NCBI GenBank assembly: GCA_905209075.1
Contig: CAJLRL010000001.1
Span: forward strand, 186,001-250,000
Direction of reading: 5' to 3'
Length of the DNA stretch: 64,000 nucleotides
Source: an uncultured Lachnospiraceae bacterium
GTDB taxonomy: Bacteria > Bacillota > Clostridia > Lachnospirales > Lachnospiraceae
The notes beneath the pieces are model-generated. The model did not search any database and had not been told where the DNA came from. It saw nothing but the letters and a program-made list of their open reading frames with translations. Below, piece by piece: positions 1 to 9,136 of this stretch. Position numbers and translations under genes: made by a program. Numbering within the stretch: position 1 is the first letter of the stretch; each line of letters opens with the position of its first letter.

Positions 1-2
1 AA

Positions 3-314
3 ATGATTCCTTGCTATTATCCAACGAACAGAAGCTTGAAGGGGTTACTTATTAATTCCAGATTAGCATGGAAAGTTTTGAAAAAAGAGAAGCCGGATTT
101 GATTATTTCGTCTGGAGCAGCTGTGGCAGTGCCGTTTTTTTATATTGGAAAATTGTTTGGTGCAAAATGTATATATTTGGAGGTGTTTGATCGAATAGAT
201 CATTCGACTCTTTCAGGAAAAATGGTTTATCCGATAGCGGATAAGTTTATTGTGCAATGGGATGAAATGAAAAAAATATATCCTAAAGCGATAAATTTAG
301 GTAGTATTTTCTAA
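3..314 (+). CDS. PssD/Alg14-like glycosyltransferase subunit (5' end missing)
   Basis: This is the C-terminal part of an Alg14/PssD/EpsE-type protein, the membrane-anchoring half of a two-part glycosyltransferase that adds the second sugar to a lipid-linked repeat unit. The visible 103 residues contain the family signature PDLIISSGAAVAVPFFYIGK followed by GAKCIYLEVFDRI, and end in an aromatic -GSIF tail. Family members are about 150 residues, and the frame is still open at the left edge, so the start lies outside the window; the ATG at 3 is probably internal. The PssE partner follows 14 bases downstream. Confidence 0.85.
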   Translation: MIPCYYPTNRSLKGLLINSRLAWKVLKKEKPDLIISSGAAVAVPFFYIGKLFGAKCIYLEVFDRIDHSTLSGKMVYPIADKFIVQWDEMKKIYPKAINLGSIF

Positions 315-328
315 AGGGGATAAATGAA

Positions 329-826
329 ATGATATTTGTGACAGTCGGAACACACGAACAACAATTTGATAGATTAATAAAATGTGTTGATAAATTAAAA
401 GAAGATGGAACTATTAAAGAAGATGTAATAATTCAAACCGGATTTAGCACTTATGAACCTAAATATTGTACGTGGAAAAAATTGTTTCCATATAATGAAA
501 TGTTAGAAAATGTTAAAAAGGCGCATATTGTTATTACGCATGGTGGACCTTCCAGTTTTATAATGCCTTTACAAATTGGAAAGATTCCTATAGTGGTTCC
601 AAGAATGAAAGAATATGATGAACATGTTAATGATCATCAGGTGAATTTTTGCAGGGAAGTTGCAAAAAGAAATGGTAATATTATTGAAGTAGAAGATGTA
701 GAAAAACTAAAGGAGTGTATTGTTAATTATAAAGATATAGTAAAAGACATGAATAATGAACAAAACAGCAACAATAAGAATTTTTGCGAAAAATTTAGTG
801 TATTAGTTGAAGAAATTTTAAAGTAA
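329..826 (+). CDS. PssE/Alg13-like glycosyltransferase (GT28 C-terminal domain)
   Basis: This is the catalytic half of the PssD/PssE (EpsE/EpsF, Alg14/Alg13) pair. It binds the nucleotide sugar and is held at the membrane by the upstream partner. The 165-residue protein begins with MIFVTVGTHEQQFDRL, typical of the family, and has the GT28 nucleotide-binding region ITHGGPSSF near residues 71-79, then VPRMKEYDEHVNDHQ. Its length matches the family. The gene directly follows its partner and precedes a polymerase, as in many Gram-positive capsule loci. The exact sugar cannot be told; homologues often transfer galactose or glucose. Confidence 0.9.
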   Translation: MIFVTVGTHEQQFDRLIKCVDKLKEDGTIKEDVIIQTGFSTYEPKYCTWKKLFPYNEMLENVKKAHIVITHGGPSSFIMPLQIGKIPIVVPRMKEYDEHVNDHQVNFCREVAKRNGNIIEVEDVEKLKECIVNYKDIVKDMNNEQNSNNKNFCEKFSVLVEEILK

Positions 827-834
827 AATCTTAT

Positions 835-1947
835 GTGGTGAATTTGATTATGAATATAGAATATAGAGAACTTAGATTTTTGATTTTTTTTATACCGGTT
901 TTTTTCTTGAAGTTGATAAATATAACAGCATCAGACAAGCTATTAGTTATAGTTTCAATAGGCTGCTTTATTTTTTTTACAGTCTGTATACTAGGAAACG
1001 AAAAAATGGAAAAAACCAAGATAATATCGATGGCGTTTTTAGTTATTTTTACATCGATATTGGTGCTTACATGTGGAAAACAAGGAGCCTTTTTTTCGAC
1101 TATAATGATAGTTGCGTTGTCGGGTATAAAATCATATAAGAAAATATATAAAGTTTTAATGGCAGTTGGAAGTATAGCATTACTTGTTTCAATGTATATC
1201 GAAAGAAATGGTCAAGAAGGGGCAAGGTATATAAATGGACAATGGGTTAGTATTTATAAAAGATCTAATATATTATATATATCTTTTTTTACAGTAGTGT
1301 GTTTATATTTATTTCAACAAAATAAATTAAAATATAAGCAATTATTTACTATATCAGTAATAGGCATTATTATGTATAAATATACTGGTTCAAGAACAGG
1401 ATTGTTAATGCTAATCGGACTTGTTTTTTTGCTAATTATATTAAGAAAACCCAAGATATTTCATAATAGAATAATAAATAAGTTATGTATATTTTCACCA
1501 TTAATTAGTTTGTGTATTTCACTTTTTATGACGATTCTTTATGGAAATAATTCGGCTGTTAATATTTTGAATATGATGATGCAAGGTCGAATTTATCAAA
1601 ATAAATTATTTTTTGATTCATATGGAATCAAGTTGTTCGGACAACATATTTTTGAAAGTATGGATGCAAATAATTATCAAGTATTAGATTGTGCGTATAT
1701 GGATATGTTGATTTGCTATGGTCTGTTGTTTACTATAATATGGATATTAGGGTCAATAGTGGTCATTAAATATCTATATGTGAATGAAAGATATATTGAA
1801 GTGGCAATAATGGTAGTCTATTCAATATATGGTATATCTGAAACGTTTTTACCTAATTGTTATTTGAATGTATCGTTATTTTTATATGCAGAATGCTTAT
1901 TTTATATGATTGAACATGGAAAAATTAAAATTAAATTTATAAGGTGA
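835..1947 (+). CDS. Wzy-like polysaccharide polymerase
   Basis: This is a strongly hydrophobic protein of about 365 residues with roughly ten predicted membrane segments, for example residues 14-31, 38-52, 62-80 and 125-145. It has a hydrophilic loop around YERNGQEG/YINGQWVSIYKR and a GSRTGLLMLIGL segment, which resembles the O-antigen ligase/Wzy loop pattern. Wzy polymerases join lipid-linked repeat units on the outer face of the membrane. Sequence is poorly conserved in this family, so the call rests on topology, size and position between a GT pair and other capsule genes. The start could be GTG at 835 or, more likely, ATG at 850. Confidence 0.7.
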   Translation: MVNLIMNIEYRELRFLIFFIPVFFLKLINITASDKLLVIVSIGCFIFFTVCILGNEKMEKTKIISMAFLVIFTSILVLTCGKQGAFFSTIMIVALSGIKSYKKIYKVLMAVGSIALLVSMYIERNGQEGARYINGQWVSIYKRSNILYISFFTVVCLYLFQQNKLKYKQLFTISVIGIIMYKYTGSRTGLLMLIGLVFLLIILRKPKIFHNRIINKLCIFSPLISLCISLFMTILYGNNSAVNILNMMMQGRIYQNKLFFDSYGIKLFGQHIFESMDANNYQVLDCAYMDMLICYGLLFTIIWILGSIVVIKYLYVNERYIEVAIMVVYSIYGISETFLPNCYLNVSLFLYAECLFYMIEHGKIKIKFIR

Positions 1948-1951
1948 AAAA

Positions 1952-3088
1952 ATGAAAAAAACGAAAATGATTGCAATGTATTTGCCACAATATCATGAAA
2001 CGGAAGAGAATAACAAATGGTGGGGGAAAGGATTTACTGATTGGACGAGTGTTAAGGGGGCAGAGCCATTATATAAGGAACATAATCAGCCAAGGATTCC
2101 TATGAACAATAATTATTATGATTTAACAGATGTTCAAACTCTAAAGTGGCAGGCGTCGACAGCTAAGAAATATGGAATATATGGATTCGGAATATATCAT
2201 TATTGGTTCTCAACGGATAAGCAAACGCTAACAAAACCAGCTGAACTGATTTTAGAAAATAAAGATATAGATATTCCATTTTTTCTAAGTTGGGATAATA
2301 ACTCATGGGTAAGAACGTGGAGTAAGTATAAACATAATACAAATGCATGGTCTCCTAAGGTAGATGAAAATTTAAGTGAGGAAGACTGTAAAGATGGAAT
2401 ATTAGCCAAATTAGATTATGGAAATGAAGAAGATTGGAAAATACATTTTGAATATTTGAAAAAATTTTTTGATGATTCAAGATACATAAAAATAGATGGT
2501 AAACCGGTTTTCGTTATTTGGAATTATACAGAAAAAGATAAATTGAAGAAAATGTGCGAATATTGGAGAAAGCTAGCTTTAGAAGTAGGATATAATGGAT
2601 TATATTTGATTAATAGATATAACCCATATGATTCGATGGAGGGATTTGATACTTTATTTACATATGAACCAATGTTCTCGGCATGGCAGAATAAGAATAT
2701 TATTAATAGAATTTGTTCGAAAATAAAAGAAAATGTTGTTAAAGAAAAAAAATTGACAATATATGATTATGATGATGTATGGAATTCTATAATAAAAAAT
2801 GCTAGACTTAAATCAAAAAAGAATATATGGTTTGGGGGATTTGTTGGCTATGATGATACGCCAAGAAGAGGAAAACAAGGAAAAATAGTTAAGGGCGAGT
2901 CACCTAAAAAATTTGAGAAATATTTAAAGCAACTGAAAAAAATTTCAGAAACTCAGGATAAAGATTTTATTTTTTTGACAGCATGGAATGAGTGGGGAGA
3001 AGGCGCTTATTTAGAACCTGATCAAGATAACAAATATGAGTATTTAGAAGCTTTAAAAAGGGTTGTAGATGATAATGAATATAATTAA
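1952..3088 (+). CDS. WbsX-like (GH99-like domain) glycan-biosynthesis protein
   Basis: The 378-residue protein starts KMIAMYLPQYHETEENNKWW and continues GFTDWTSVKGAEPLYKEHNQ, the hallmark of the glycosyltransferase WbsX/GH99-like family found in O-antigen and capsule loci. A TIM-barrel-like chain of motifs follows: YGIYGFGIYHYWF, IPFFLSWDNNSW, GKPVFVIWNYTE, and near the C-terminus FLTAWNEWGEGAYLEPD with likely catalytic or binding acidic residues. Length is normal. Family members are thought to transfer or trim sugars during repeat-unit assembly, but their chemistry is poorly known. The gene has a good AGGTG site 5 bases before ATG and overlaps the next gene by about 20 bases. Confidence 0.85.
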   Translation: MKKTKMIAMYLPQYHETEENNKWWGKGFTDWTSVKGAEPLYKEHNQPRIPMNNNYYDLTDVQTLKWQASTAKKYGIYGFGIYHYWFSTDKQTLTKPAELILENKDIDIPFFLSWDNNSWVRTWSKYKHNTNAWSPKVDENLSEEDCKDGILAKLDYGNEEDWKIHFEYLKKFFDDSRYIKIDGKPVFVIWNYTEKDKLKKMCEYWRKLALEVGYNGLYLINRYNPYDSMEGFDTLFTYEPMFSAWQNKNIINRICSKIKENVVKEKKLTIYDYDDVWNSIIKNARLKSKKNIWFGGFVGYDDTPRRGKQGKIVKGESPKKFEKYLKQLKKISETQDKDFIFLTAWNEWGEGAYLEPDQDNKYEYLEALKRVVDDNEYN

Positions 3089-3644
3089 AGGGACAGTAAA
3101 GCGGATTGTTTTTTTGTTTACAAAACGTAATTTGGCAAAATGTGGGAAACATACATTATTTGAATATCCTTATATTTGCGAGGGAGAAAAGTATATTTCA
3201 GTCGGAGAAAATATTAGATGTAAGGCAGGGTTACATTTAGCCGCTATTGATTATCATAATGGCTTGAAATTTACACCTAGTATAAAAATAGAAAACAACG
3301 TATCAATAAACTATGATGTACATATTGCATGTGTTAATAGTGTTAGTATAGGGGAAGGGTGTTTACTAGCAAGTAAAATATTCATTACGGATCATTTTCA
3401 TGGTGGGACTAGTTTAGAAGATATGAAGATTTCACCGAGTAAAAGATTATTGCATTCAAAAGGACCTGTGAAAATAGGAAAAAATGTATGGATTGGGGAA
3501 AATGTTGCAATTATGCCCAATGTGTCAATTGGAGAAGGAGCTATAGTAGGAGCTAATTCGGTTGTTACTAAAAATGTGCCAAGTTATTCAGTAGTTGCTG
3601 GTAATCCGGCTGAAGTTATTAAGAGTTATAAGGAAGATATTTAA
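3075..3644 (+). CDS. Hexapeptide-repeat acetyltransferase
   Basis: This is a left-handed beta-helix acyltransferase of the WbbJ/maltose-transacetylase type, about 190 residues. Hexapeptide repeats run through VSIGEGCLLASKIFITDH, then KIGKNVWIGENVAIMPNVSI and GAIVGANSVVTKNV, ending with the classic VVAGNPAEVIK. The histidine in ITDHFHGG is the likely catalytic base. It probably O- or N-acetylates a sugar of the polysaccharide using acetyl-CoA. The gene overlaps the end of the upstream gene. Two ATGs (3069 and 3075) are possible and neither has a strong ribosome site, suggesting translational coupling. Its stop codon overlaps the next ATG (TAATG). Confidence 0.88.
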   Translation: MNIIKGTVKRIVFLFTKRNLAKCGKHTLFEYPYICEGEKYISVGENIRCKAGLHLAAIDYHNGLKFTPSIKIENNVSINYDVHIACVNSVSIGEGCLLASKIFITDHFHGGTSLEDMKISPSKRLLHSKGPVKIGKNVWIGENVAIMPNVSIGEGAIVGANSVVTKNVPSYSVVAGNPAEVIKSYKEDI

Positions 3645-4738
3645 TGAACATAGTGATTAATGCTGTTCTTGCTTTTGAAGAGGCAAGGGGAGTTGGAAGA
3701 TATTTTAATAATTTGTTGCCTGAAATAGCAAAAAGTGATAAAAAAAATCAATATTACATATATTATGGAAAATGGATGGAAAAATATTCATTTTTAAAGG
3801 TTGAACAGGAAAATATTCATTTTGTCTGTTTGGATATAAAAAATAATCAAATTTATAGAAATCTATATTTAGCAATTTTATTACCACTTAAAAGTAAAAA
3901 ATTTAATCCGGATGTATATTTTTTAATTGATACCCAGGCAACGTTATTAAAACCATGTAAGATGTTATCTACAATTCACGATTTGGCAGAATATCAGGTT
4001 CCGGAAAAATATTCAAAAAAGCAAGCTTATATAAGAAGATGTATTGTGAAAAGACAGATCAAATTAAGCGATCAAATAATTACGGTGTCTGAATATTCAA
4101 AGAATGATATATGCAGAAGATTTGGTGTACCTAAAGACAAAATCCATGTGATATATAATTCACTGGCTAACTCACAACAAAATATGGAAGTGTTTAATGA
4201 ACCAGAAAATTATTTTCTTTTTGTGAGTGAAATTGAAAAGGCTAAAAATTTAGAGGTTTTAATAAGAGCGTACTTATTACTAGACGAAAAATATAAAGAA
4301 AAATTCAAAATAGAAGTTGTTGGAAAACGTGGAAATGATTATGACAGATTACATACAATAATTGTAAACAATAATTTGCAGGATAAGGTTCATTTTAATG
4401 GGTTTGTATCTGATGAAAAATTAAAAGAAATGTATGCAAAAGCATATGCATTTGTTTTCCCGTCATTTTTTGAAGGATTTGGTTTACCTGTAATTGAAGC
4501 GATGGGGAATAATACACCTGTTATTTGCTCTGACATAACTTCTATACCAGAAGTTGGTGGTGAGGCAGTGCTTACATTCAATCCTTATAAAGCAGAAGAA
4601 TTAAAAGATAAAATGGAATATTTAATACAAAATAAGTCTGTTAGAAAAGATATGATTCTTAAAGGACAAGTTAGGCTTCAAGAATTTGAACCTTCTAAAT
4701 TGATTAGAGAGTTTATGAACGTATTAAATTTATTCTAA
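3644..4738 (+). CDS. GT4-family glycosyltransferase
   Basis: This is a retaining GT-B glycosyltransferase of family 4, 364 residues, acting in the cytoplasm on lipid-linked intermediates. The N-terminal domain shows GVGRYFNNLLPEI, and STIHDLAEYQVPEKYS, typical of mannosyl- and rhamnosyl-transferases of this group. The C-terminal donor site has FLFVSEIEKAKNLEVLIRAY and the EX7E motif FFEGFGLPVIEAMG, then DITSIPEVGG. ManC directly follows, so GDP-mannose is a plausible donor, but the substrate is inferred from context only. The start ATG overlaps the upstream stop. Confidence 0.9.
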   Translation: MNIVINAVLAFEEARGVGRYFNNLLPEIAKSDKKNQYYIYYGKWMEKYSFLKVEQENIHFVCLDIKNNQIYRNLYLAILLPLKSKKFNPDVYFLIDTQATLLKPCKMLSTIHDLAEYQVPEKYSKKQAYIRRCIVKRQIKLSDQIITVSEYSKNDICRRFGVPKDKIHVIYNSLANSQQNMEVFNEPENYFLFVSEIEKAKNLEVLIRAYLLLDEKYKEKFKIEVVGKRGNDYDRLHTIIVNNNLQDKVHFNGFVSDEKLKEMYAKAYAFVFPSFFEGFGLPVIEAMGNNTPVICSDITSIPEVGGEAVLTFNPYKAEELKDKMEYLIQNKSVRKDMILKGQVRLQEFEPSKLIREFMNVLNLF

Positions 4739-4752
4739 GTGAGGAAAATGGA

Positions 4753-6060
4753 ATGAATATAGTATTACTATCTGGTGGATCAGGAAAAAGGCTTTGGCCA
4801 TTATCAAATGATATACGATCAAAGCAGTTTATAAAATTTTTCAAAAAGAGTGATGGAACATATGAGTCGATGGTTCAAAAAATATATAGAAAAGTAAAAG
4901 ATATAGATACGGAAGCAGTTATTACTGTTGCTACATCAAAATCACAGGTTTCAGCTATTAATAATCAATTGGGTGAAGATGTAGGTATTAGTGTTGAACC
5001 ATGTAGAAAAGATACGTTTCCGGCTATTGCATTAGCTATAACATATTTATATGATGTAAAAAAGGTCTCACTAGATGAAGCAGTTGTAATTTGTCCAGTT
5101 GATCCATATGTTGATGATGAGTACTTTTATTCATTAAATAAGTTATATGAACTTGCGTATAAAAAACAATCTAATATTGTTTTGATGGGAATAGAACCAA
5201 CATATCCTAGCGAAAAATATGGTTATATTATTCCAAAAGATAATAAAGATGTAAGTAAGGTAAAGACTTTTAAAGAGAAACCTAGTGAAAAAGTCGCAAG
5301 GGAATATATTAAAGAAGGCGCATTATGGAATAGTGGTGTATTTGCTTTCAAAATTGACTATTTATTAAAAATTGCACACGAATTGATTGAGTTTAAAGAT
5401 TATTATGATCTGCTGGCAAAATACGATACATTGGATAAAATTAGTTTTGATTATGCTGTTGTTGAGAAAGAAAAAGATATATCGGTTATGAGATTCTCTG
5501 GTGAATGGAAAGATTTAGGAACATGGAACACATTAACAGAGGCTATGGATGACAGGACAATCGGAAATGTTATAGTAGATGATAAATGTATTAATACTAA
5601 TATAATTAATGAATTAGATATCCCAATATTATGTATGGGGGTAGAAGATGTTGTGGTTTCTGCTAGTCCAGAAGGAATTCTTGTATCGGATAAGGAAGAA
5701 TCAAGTAGATTAAAAACATATGTAGAAAAGATTGAACAACCAGTTAGATTTGCAGAGAAATCCTGGGGAACTTATAAAGTTATAGATACTTCAGAGGATA
5801 GTATGACAGTTAAATTAAAATTAAAAGCTGGCGGATCAATGAAATATCATAGTCATTCTGGACGGGATGAGATATGGAATATAATTTCGGGAGAGGGATA
5901 TTCGATTATTGATGGAGAAAAAATGAATGTAGGTGTCGGAGATGTTATATCAATACATAAAGGACAAAAGCATTCTTTAACGGCGATTTCAGAATTAGAA
6001 GTTGTGGAGATTCAATTGGGAGAAAATATATCTGTAGATGATAAAGTGAAATACATTTGA
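4753..6060 (+). CDS. manC: Mannose-1-phosphate guanylyltransferase with cupin domain
   Basis: ManC makes GDP-mannose from mannose-1-phosphate and GTP. The nucleotidyltransferase domain (residues 1 to about 265) begins MNIVLLSGGSGKRLWPLS followed by the SKQF signature, and has ICPVDPYVDD, EKYGYIIP, FKEKP and GALWNSGVFAF. A C-terminal cupin (about 330-435) with YHSHSGRDEIWNIISGEG matches the type II phosphomannose-isomerase-like domain. Total length 435 is slightly shorter than the usual 460-480. The metal-binding histidines are present, but whether the cupin is active as an isomerase is unknown; a separate ManA lies at 21810. A GAGGA site precedes the ATG. Confidence 0.93.
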   Translation: MNIVLLSGGSGKRLWPLSNDIRSKQFIKFFKKSDGTYESMVQKIYRKVKDIDTEAVITVATSKSQVSAINNQLGEDVGISVEPCRKDTFPAIALAITYLYDVKKVSLDEAVVICPVDPYVDDEYFYSLNKLYELAYKKQSNIVLMGIEPTYPSEKYGYIIPKDNKDVSKVKTFKEKPSEKVAREYIKEGALWNSGVFAFKIDYLLKIAHELIEFKDYYDLLAKYDTLDKISFDYAVVEKEKDISVMRFSGEWKDLGTWNTLTEAMDDRTIGNVIVDDKCINTNIINELDIPILCMGVEDVVVSASPEGILVSDKEESSRLKTYVEKIEQPVRFAEKSWGTYKVIDTSEDSMTVKLKLKAGGSMKYHSHSGRDEIWNIISGEGYSIIDGEKMNVGVGDVISIHKGQKHSLTAISELEVVEIQLGENISVDDKVKYI

Positions 6061-6153
6061 TTATATTGCGATATTACTGGTTAAAAAGTGTGAATTTGAT
6101 TTAAATGCAATGAGGAGAATATAAGAAGAGGTATAGCACTCGCAGTTTCTTGA

Positions 6154-6966
6154 AGACAGGAAACTCTCCAATATATAACAGCAGAGAGAAAAGAATGGAG
6201 AGAGAAGATTAGAGAAATTGCATACAAATTAAATGGAGCAACTTATGGCAATACAATTAAAATTTTAACAGAATTGAAAGTCAGAATAAATGCTTTTGGA
6301 AATGAGATTTCATTTAAATATTCTGATGACGCACATATATGGGAACTGATTAAAGAATTAGAAGCTGGAAAGTGTTATGGTGAAAATCTAAATAGGAAGC
6401 AAAAGCAATTAATTGAGTATTTATCGTTATTGCTGAAATTTGACTGGGAACGTTCCAAAAAAGAGGTAAGAGAAAATATTTATGAAATTGCAAGCAGAAT
6501 GATATTTATATGTTCCGGCATATATTTCGCTGTTTCTATTATTATTTGTAATAAAAACAATAGTATTTCTAATTTTGATTTGCTTTCAATGGTTGGAATG
6601 TTTGTTATTTTAATTGTTCTTTTAAGTATTGTTGTATCCCTTGAAATAAAAGGAACTTGTAGAAGTGTTTTAAAGGGAGTTACAAATATATTACCCTCAA
6701 AAAATACTAGTGGTCGTGTGATATTTTGCTATATATTATGGAGTATAAGTATAATTGTTTTGTTTGTGTTTTTTTATATAGTTATAATAGAGGTTTATGA
6801 TTTTATTGGGATGGGAGATAGAAATCAGTTTAGTATCGGAGTTTTGTCGGAACTCTATATACTGGCTTTAGTATTACAATATATTTCGCAAACATTAAAT
6901 GTAAAAATAGAGTATTATTATATTTCTGCAATTGATAGAATAAGAATTGATGCTTATAAAAACTAG
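6154..6966 (+). pseudogene. Broken copy of the four-helix membrane protein found again at 29610
   Basis: The reading frame is open from 6154, after a TGA at 6151, and matches the intact 330-residue protein at 29610 without interruption: LQYIT, KEWREKIR, KVRINA(F/Y)G, HIWELI, and EYxSLLLKFDWERSK are shared. The first 25-30 residues of the intact protein, which hold an N-terminal hydrophobic segment, have no counterpart here, and no good start codon exists before TTG 6274. The rest keeps about four hydrophobic segments. It is therefore best read as an N-terminally truncated paralogue. Function is unknown for both copies. Confidence 0.65.
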
Positions 6967-7003
6967 TATAAGTAATTATGTGAATTTGGACTAATGGATA
7001 TAA

Positions 7004-7168
7004 TGTATAAAGAAAACAGAGCTAGAAAATGATCATGATATCAATACAAAGAATGAAGATTCAATATATCCCATGAATGTTATAAAGATTGAAAAGGGAT
7101 TTTACATTGCGTTTGAGTTGAAAAGAAAGTTTGATTTCAAGAATAAAAGAATAATCATGGATAATTAA
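7004..7168 (+). pseudogene. Short gene remnant between 6966 and 7172
   Basis: A frame of about 54 codons is open from 7004 to a TAA at 7166 with protein-like composition (KNEDSIYPMNVIKIEKGFYI, then AFELKRKFDF), but has no start codon near its beginning and no recognised family. It may be the tail of a degraded gene. A shorter product starting at ATG 7076 is possible but has no clear ribosome site. Confidence 0.3.
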
Positions 7169-7171
7169 TAG

Positions 7172-7423
7172 TTGTGGATAGCAGACAGCGTTTCACAGCT
7201 CCTTTTTGAATTTGTGAATAAAATGCAACCCTGTGCCGTAAAAAAATTACAGAATATGATAGAGGATAACTTATGCAAATCATATTATTACTTATGGAAA
7301 GATGCATTCCAAATTGTTAATAATGGCATAATAAGTCCTACAAATATGAATATTTTTGAATCTATTATGTTTAATTTGTTTGATCAGTTTGACATGGCTT
7401 TGAATAGAATGTTGGGGATTTGA
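7172..7423 (+). CDS. Small protein of unknown function, coupled to a RelE/HigB-like gene
   Basis: An 83-residue acidic/aromatic protein with a possible TTG start. No family is recognised. Its TGA stop overlaps the ATG of the next gene (TGATG), a sign of coupled translation. The pairing with a small toxin-like protein suggests a two-gene toxin-antitoxin arrangement, but this protein shows no helix-turn-helix or known antitoxin motif. It could also be a leftover of a larger gene, since both flanks contain debris. Confidence 0.35.
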   Translation: MWIADSVSQLLFEFVNKMQPCAVKKLQNMIEDNLCKSYYYLWKDAFQIVNNGIISPTNMNIFESIMFNLFDQFDMALNRMLGI

Positions 7424-7650
7424 TGCTTAGGCTAATTATGGATAAAATGTCTGGTATAGAATCACACTTTTATGATAGAATAGATGGTGATTTAAATGAA
7501 TATAGACTTACTATTAGTGGGAATCGTGAATTCAGATTGTTTTTTCTGTGGAAAGACAAAATCATATTTTTAAATGGTGGAGTAAAAAAACAGAAAAAGG
7601 CTAATAGTTTGGATTTACAAAGGGCATATAAGTTCAGAAAAAAGATATAA
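7423..7650 (+). CDS. RelE/HigB (Gp49-like) toxin-like small protein
   Basis: A 75-residue protein whose C-terminal half, EFRLFFLWKDKIIFLNGGVK followed by KQKKA and AYKFRKK, resembles the Gp49/HigB branch of RelE-type toxins, where the consensus is (R)I(L/F)YFxxxxxIVLLHGFxKKTQKT. Those toxins usually have 100-115 residues, so the N-terminal helices are short or missing. An antitoxin with a DNA-binding domain would be expected next to it and is not seen. It may be a remnant or a divergent toxin. Translation is likely coupled to the upstream small gene through TGATG. Confidence 0.4.
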   Translation: MLRLIMDKMSGIESHFYDRIDGDLNEYRLTISGNREFRLFFLWKDKIIFLNGGVKKQKKANSLDLQRAYKFRKKI

Positions 7651-7666
7651 GAAAAGGTGATCTATA

Positions 7667-9136
7667 TTGAGTAATAAGTTAGATAACTATATAAAATACA
7701 GAAATAAATTTTATAATAAGATTCAGAATTCTCTTAAGAAGGAGAGATATGAAGATACATTTACATTGATCAGTAGTTGTTCGAGAATGATGTATGAATG
7801 GAATCAGGAGTATACTAGTGACTTATTAGAAAAGGCAATAGAAAGCTCATCACATTTAATTTGCAATTGGAAACAAGAAAAATTCAAAGAGGATGTTATT
7901 GTAGTGTACGATGCGTTTGGATTAGACAATAGGGGACTAATGCAAATATATCTCAATGCTTTGTGTAAAATTAAACGGACGGTTTATATTACATATTCTG
8001 AAAATGAAAATAGGATTCCAAAAATCAAGGAAATATTAAAAAAAAATAATGCAGAAATAGAATATATCAATAGTAAGTATAATTATACAAAACAGATTCA
8101 ACAAGTATGGAAAATATTAAATACATATAAAGCAAAAACGGCTTTTCTGTATACAACACCATGGGATGTTGTCGGAATATCCGTTTTCAATCATCTTGAA
8201 AATTTATGTGATAGATATCAGATAAATTTAACAGACCATGCATTTTGGTTAGGTGTAAATGCATTTGATAAATGTATTGAATTTAGAGATTATGGGGCAT
8301 ATATATCTAATTCATTTAGAAAAATTCCTAAAGAGAAAATTGTGAAGATTCCATTTTATCCACAGATAAATGAAGAAATAGAATTTGAAGGTTATCCTTT
8401 TAAGGATGAATCTAAAAAAGTAATGTTTTCAGGAGGGGCAATATATAAAACTGTTGGCGACAATGGAAAGTTTTATTCAATGGTTAGAAATATATTGAAA
8501 CAAAATGATAATGTTGTTTTTTGGTATGCAAGTAATGATACAGTAGATGAGTTAGATAATTTGATTAAAGATTTTCCACATAGAGTGTATCATACAAAAG
8601 AAAGAAAGGACTTATATCAAATATATCAACATTGCGATATATTTTTGAATACATATCCTATTACGGGTGGATTGATGTTACAATATAGCGCAATTACCGG
8701 TGTTGTTCCTTTTACACTAAAATATGATGATGAGGCTACGGGATTAATATCAAATGAAGTAGAAAAGTTTTTTCTTTATGATACAGAAGAAGAGTTGTGC
8801 GCAGCGGTAAAAAAGGCACTGACGGATGAGGATTTTTATGGACAAATGAAACAAAAGTTGAAGAATGCTGTTATCTCATCTGATGAATTTGAAAATAGAT
8901 TAAATCAATTGGTAAATAATAATTTATTAGGAAATGAAATAGATTATAAATGTGTTGATGTAGAACAGTATAGGTTAAATTATTTGAAGAGAAATTCTTA
9001 TTGGACATATGCGCTGGGATTTATATCAAAAAAAGATATCAGAAATATACGTTATTTTCCAATAGAAATAGTAAATGGATTAGTATATAAAATAATTAAA
9101 AAGTTGCAGAAGAGGAGAAAAAATGCAGGTAATTAA
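7667..9136 (+). CDS. Putative GT-B glycosyltransferase
   Basis: A 489-residue soluble protein with the layout of a two-domain GT-B enzyme. The first domain contains DVIVVYDAFGLDNRGLMQIY (residues about 77-96) and NLTDHAFWLGVNAFDKCIEF. The second has VMFSGGAIYKTVGDNGKFYS, a DIFLNTYPITGGLMLQYSAI donor-site-like segment and a C-terminal basic tail KIIKKLQKRRK. It resembles large glycosyltransferases of surface glycan loci but belongs to no family I can name with certainty. Start is TTG 7667 behind AAAAGGTGAT. It overlaps fdtA by 14 bases and so is likely in one operon with the Fdt genes; it could transfer the aminodeoxy sugar they make. Confidence 0.6.
   Translation: MSNKLDNYIKYRNKFYNKIQNSLKKERYEDTFTLISSCSRMMYEWNQEYTSDLLEKAIESSSHLICNWKQEKFKEDVIVVYDAFGLDNRGLMQIYLNALCKIKRTVYITYSENENRIPKIKEILKKNNAEIEYINSKYNYTKQIQQVWKILNTYKAKTAFLYTTPWDVVGISVFNHLENLCDRYQINLTDHAFWLGVNAFDKCIEFRDYGAYISNSFRKIPKEKIVKIPFYPQINEEIEFEGYPFKDESKKVMFSGGAIYKTVGDNGKFYSMVRNILKQNDNVVFWYASNDTVDELDNLIKDFPHRVYHTKERKDLYQIYQHCDIFLNTYPITGGLMLQYSAITGVVPFTLKYDDEATGLISNEVEKFFLYDTEEELCAAVKKALTDEDFYGQMKQKLKNAVISSDEFENRLNQLVNNNLLGNEIDYKCVDVEQYRLNYLKRNSYWTYALGFISKKDIRNIRYFPIEIVNGLVYKIIKKLQKRRKNAGN

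Noticed and set aside
2163..2409. Minus-strand frames of 61-69 codons opposite the WbsX-like gene
   Set aside because: They are shadows of a strong plus-strand gene, with no ribosome site and unnatural composition.
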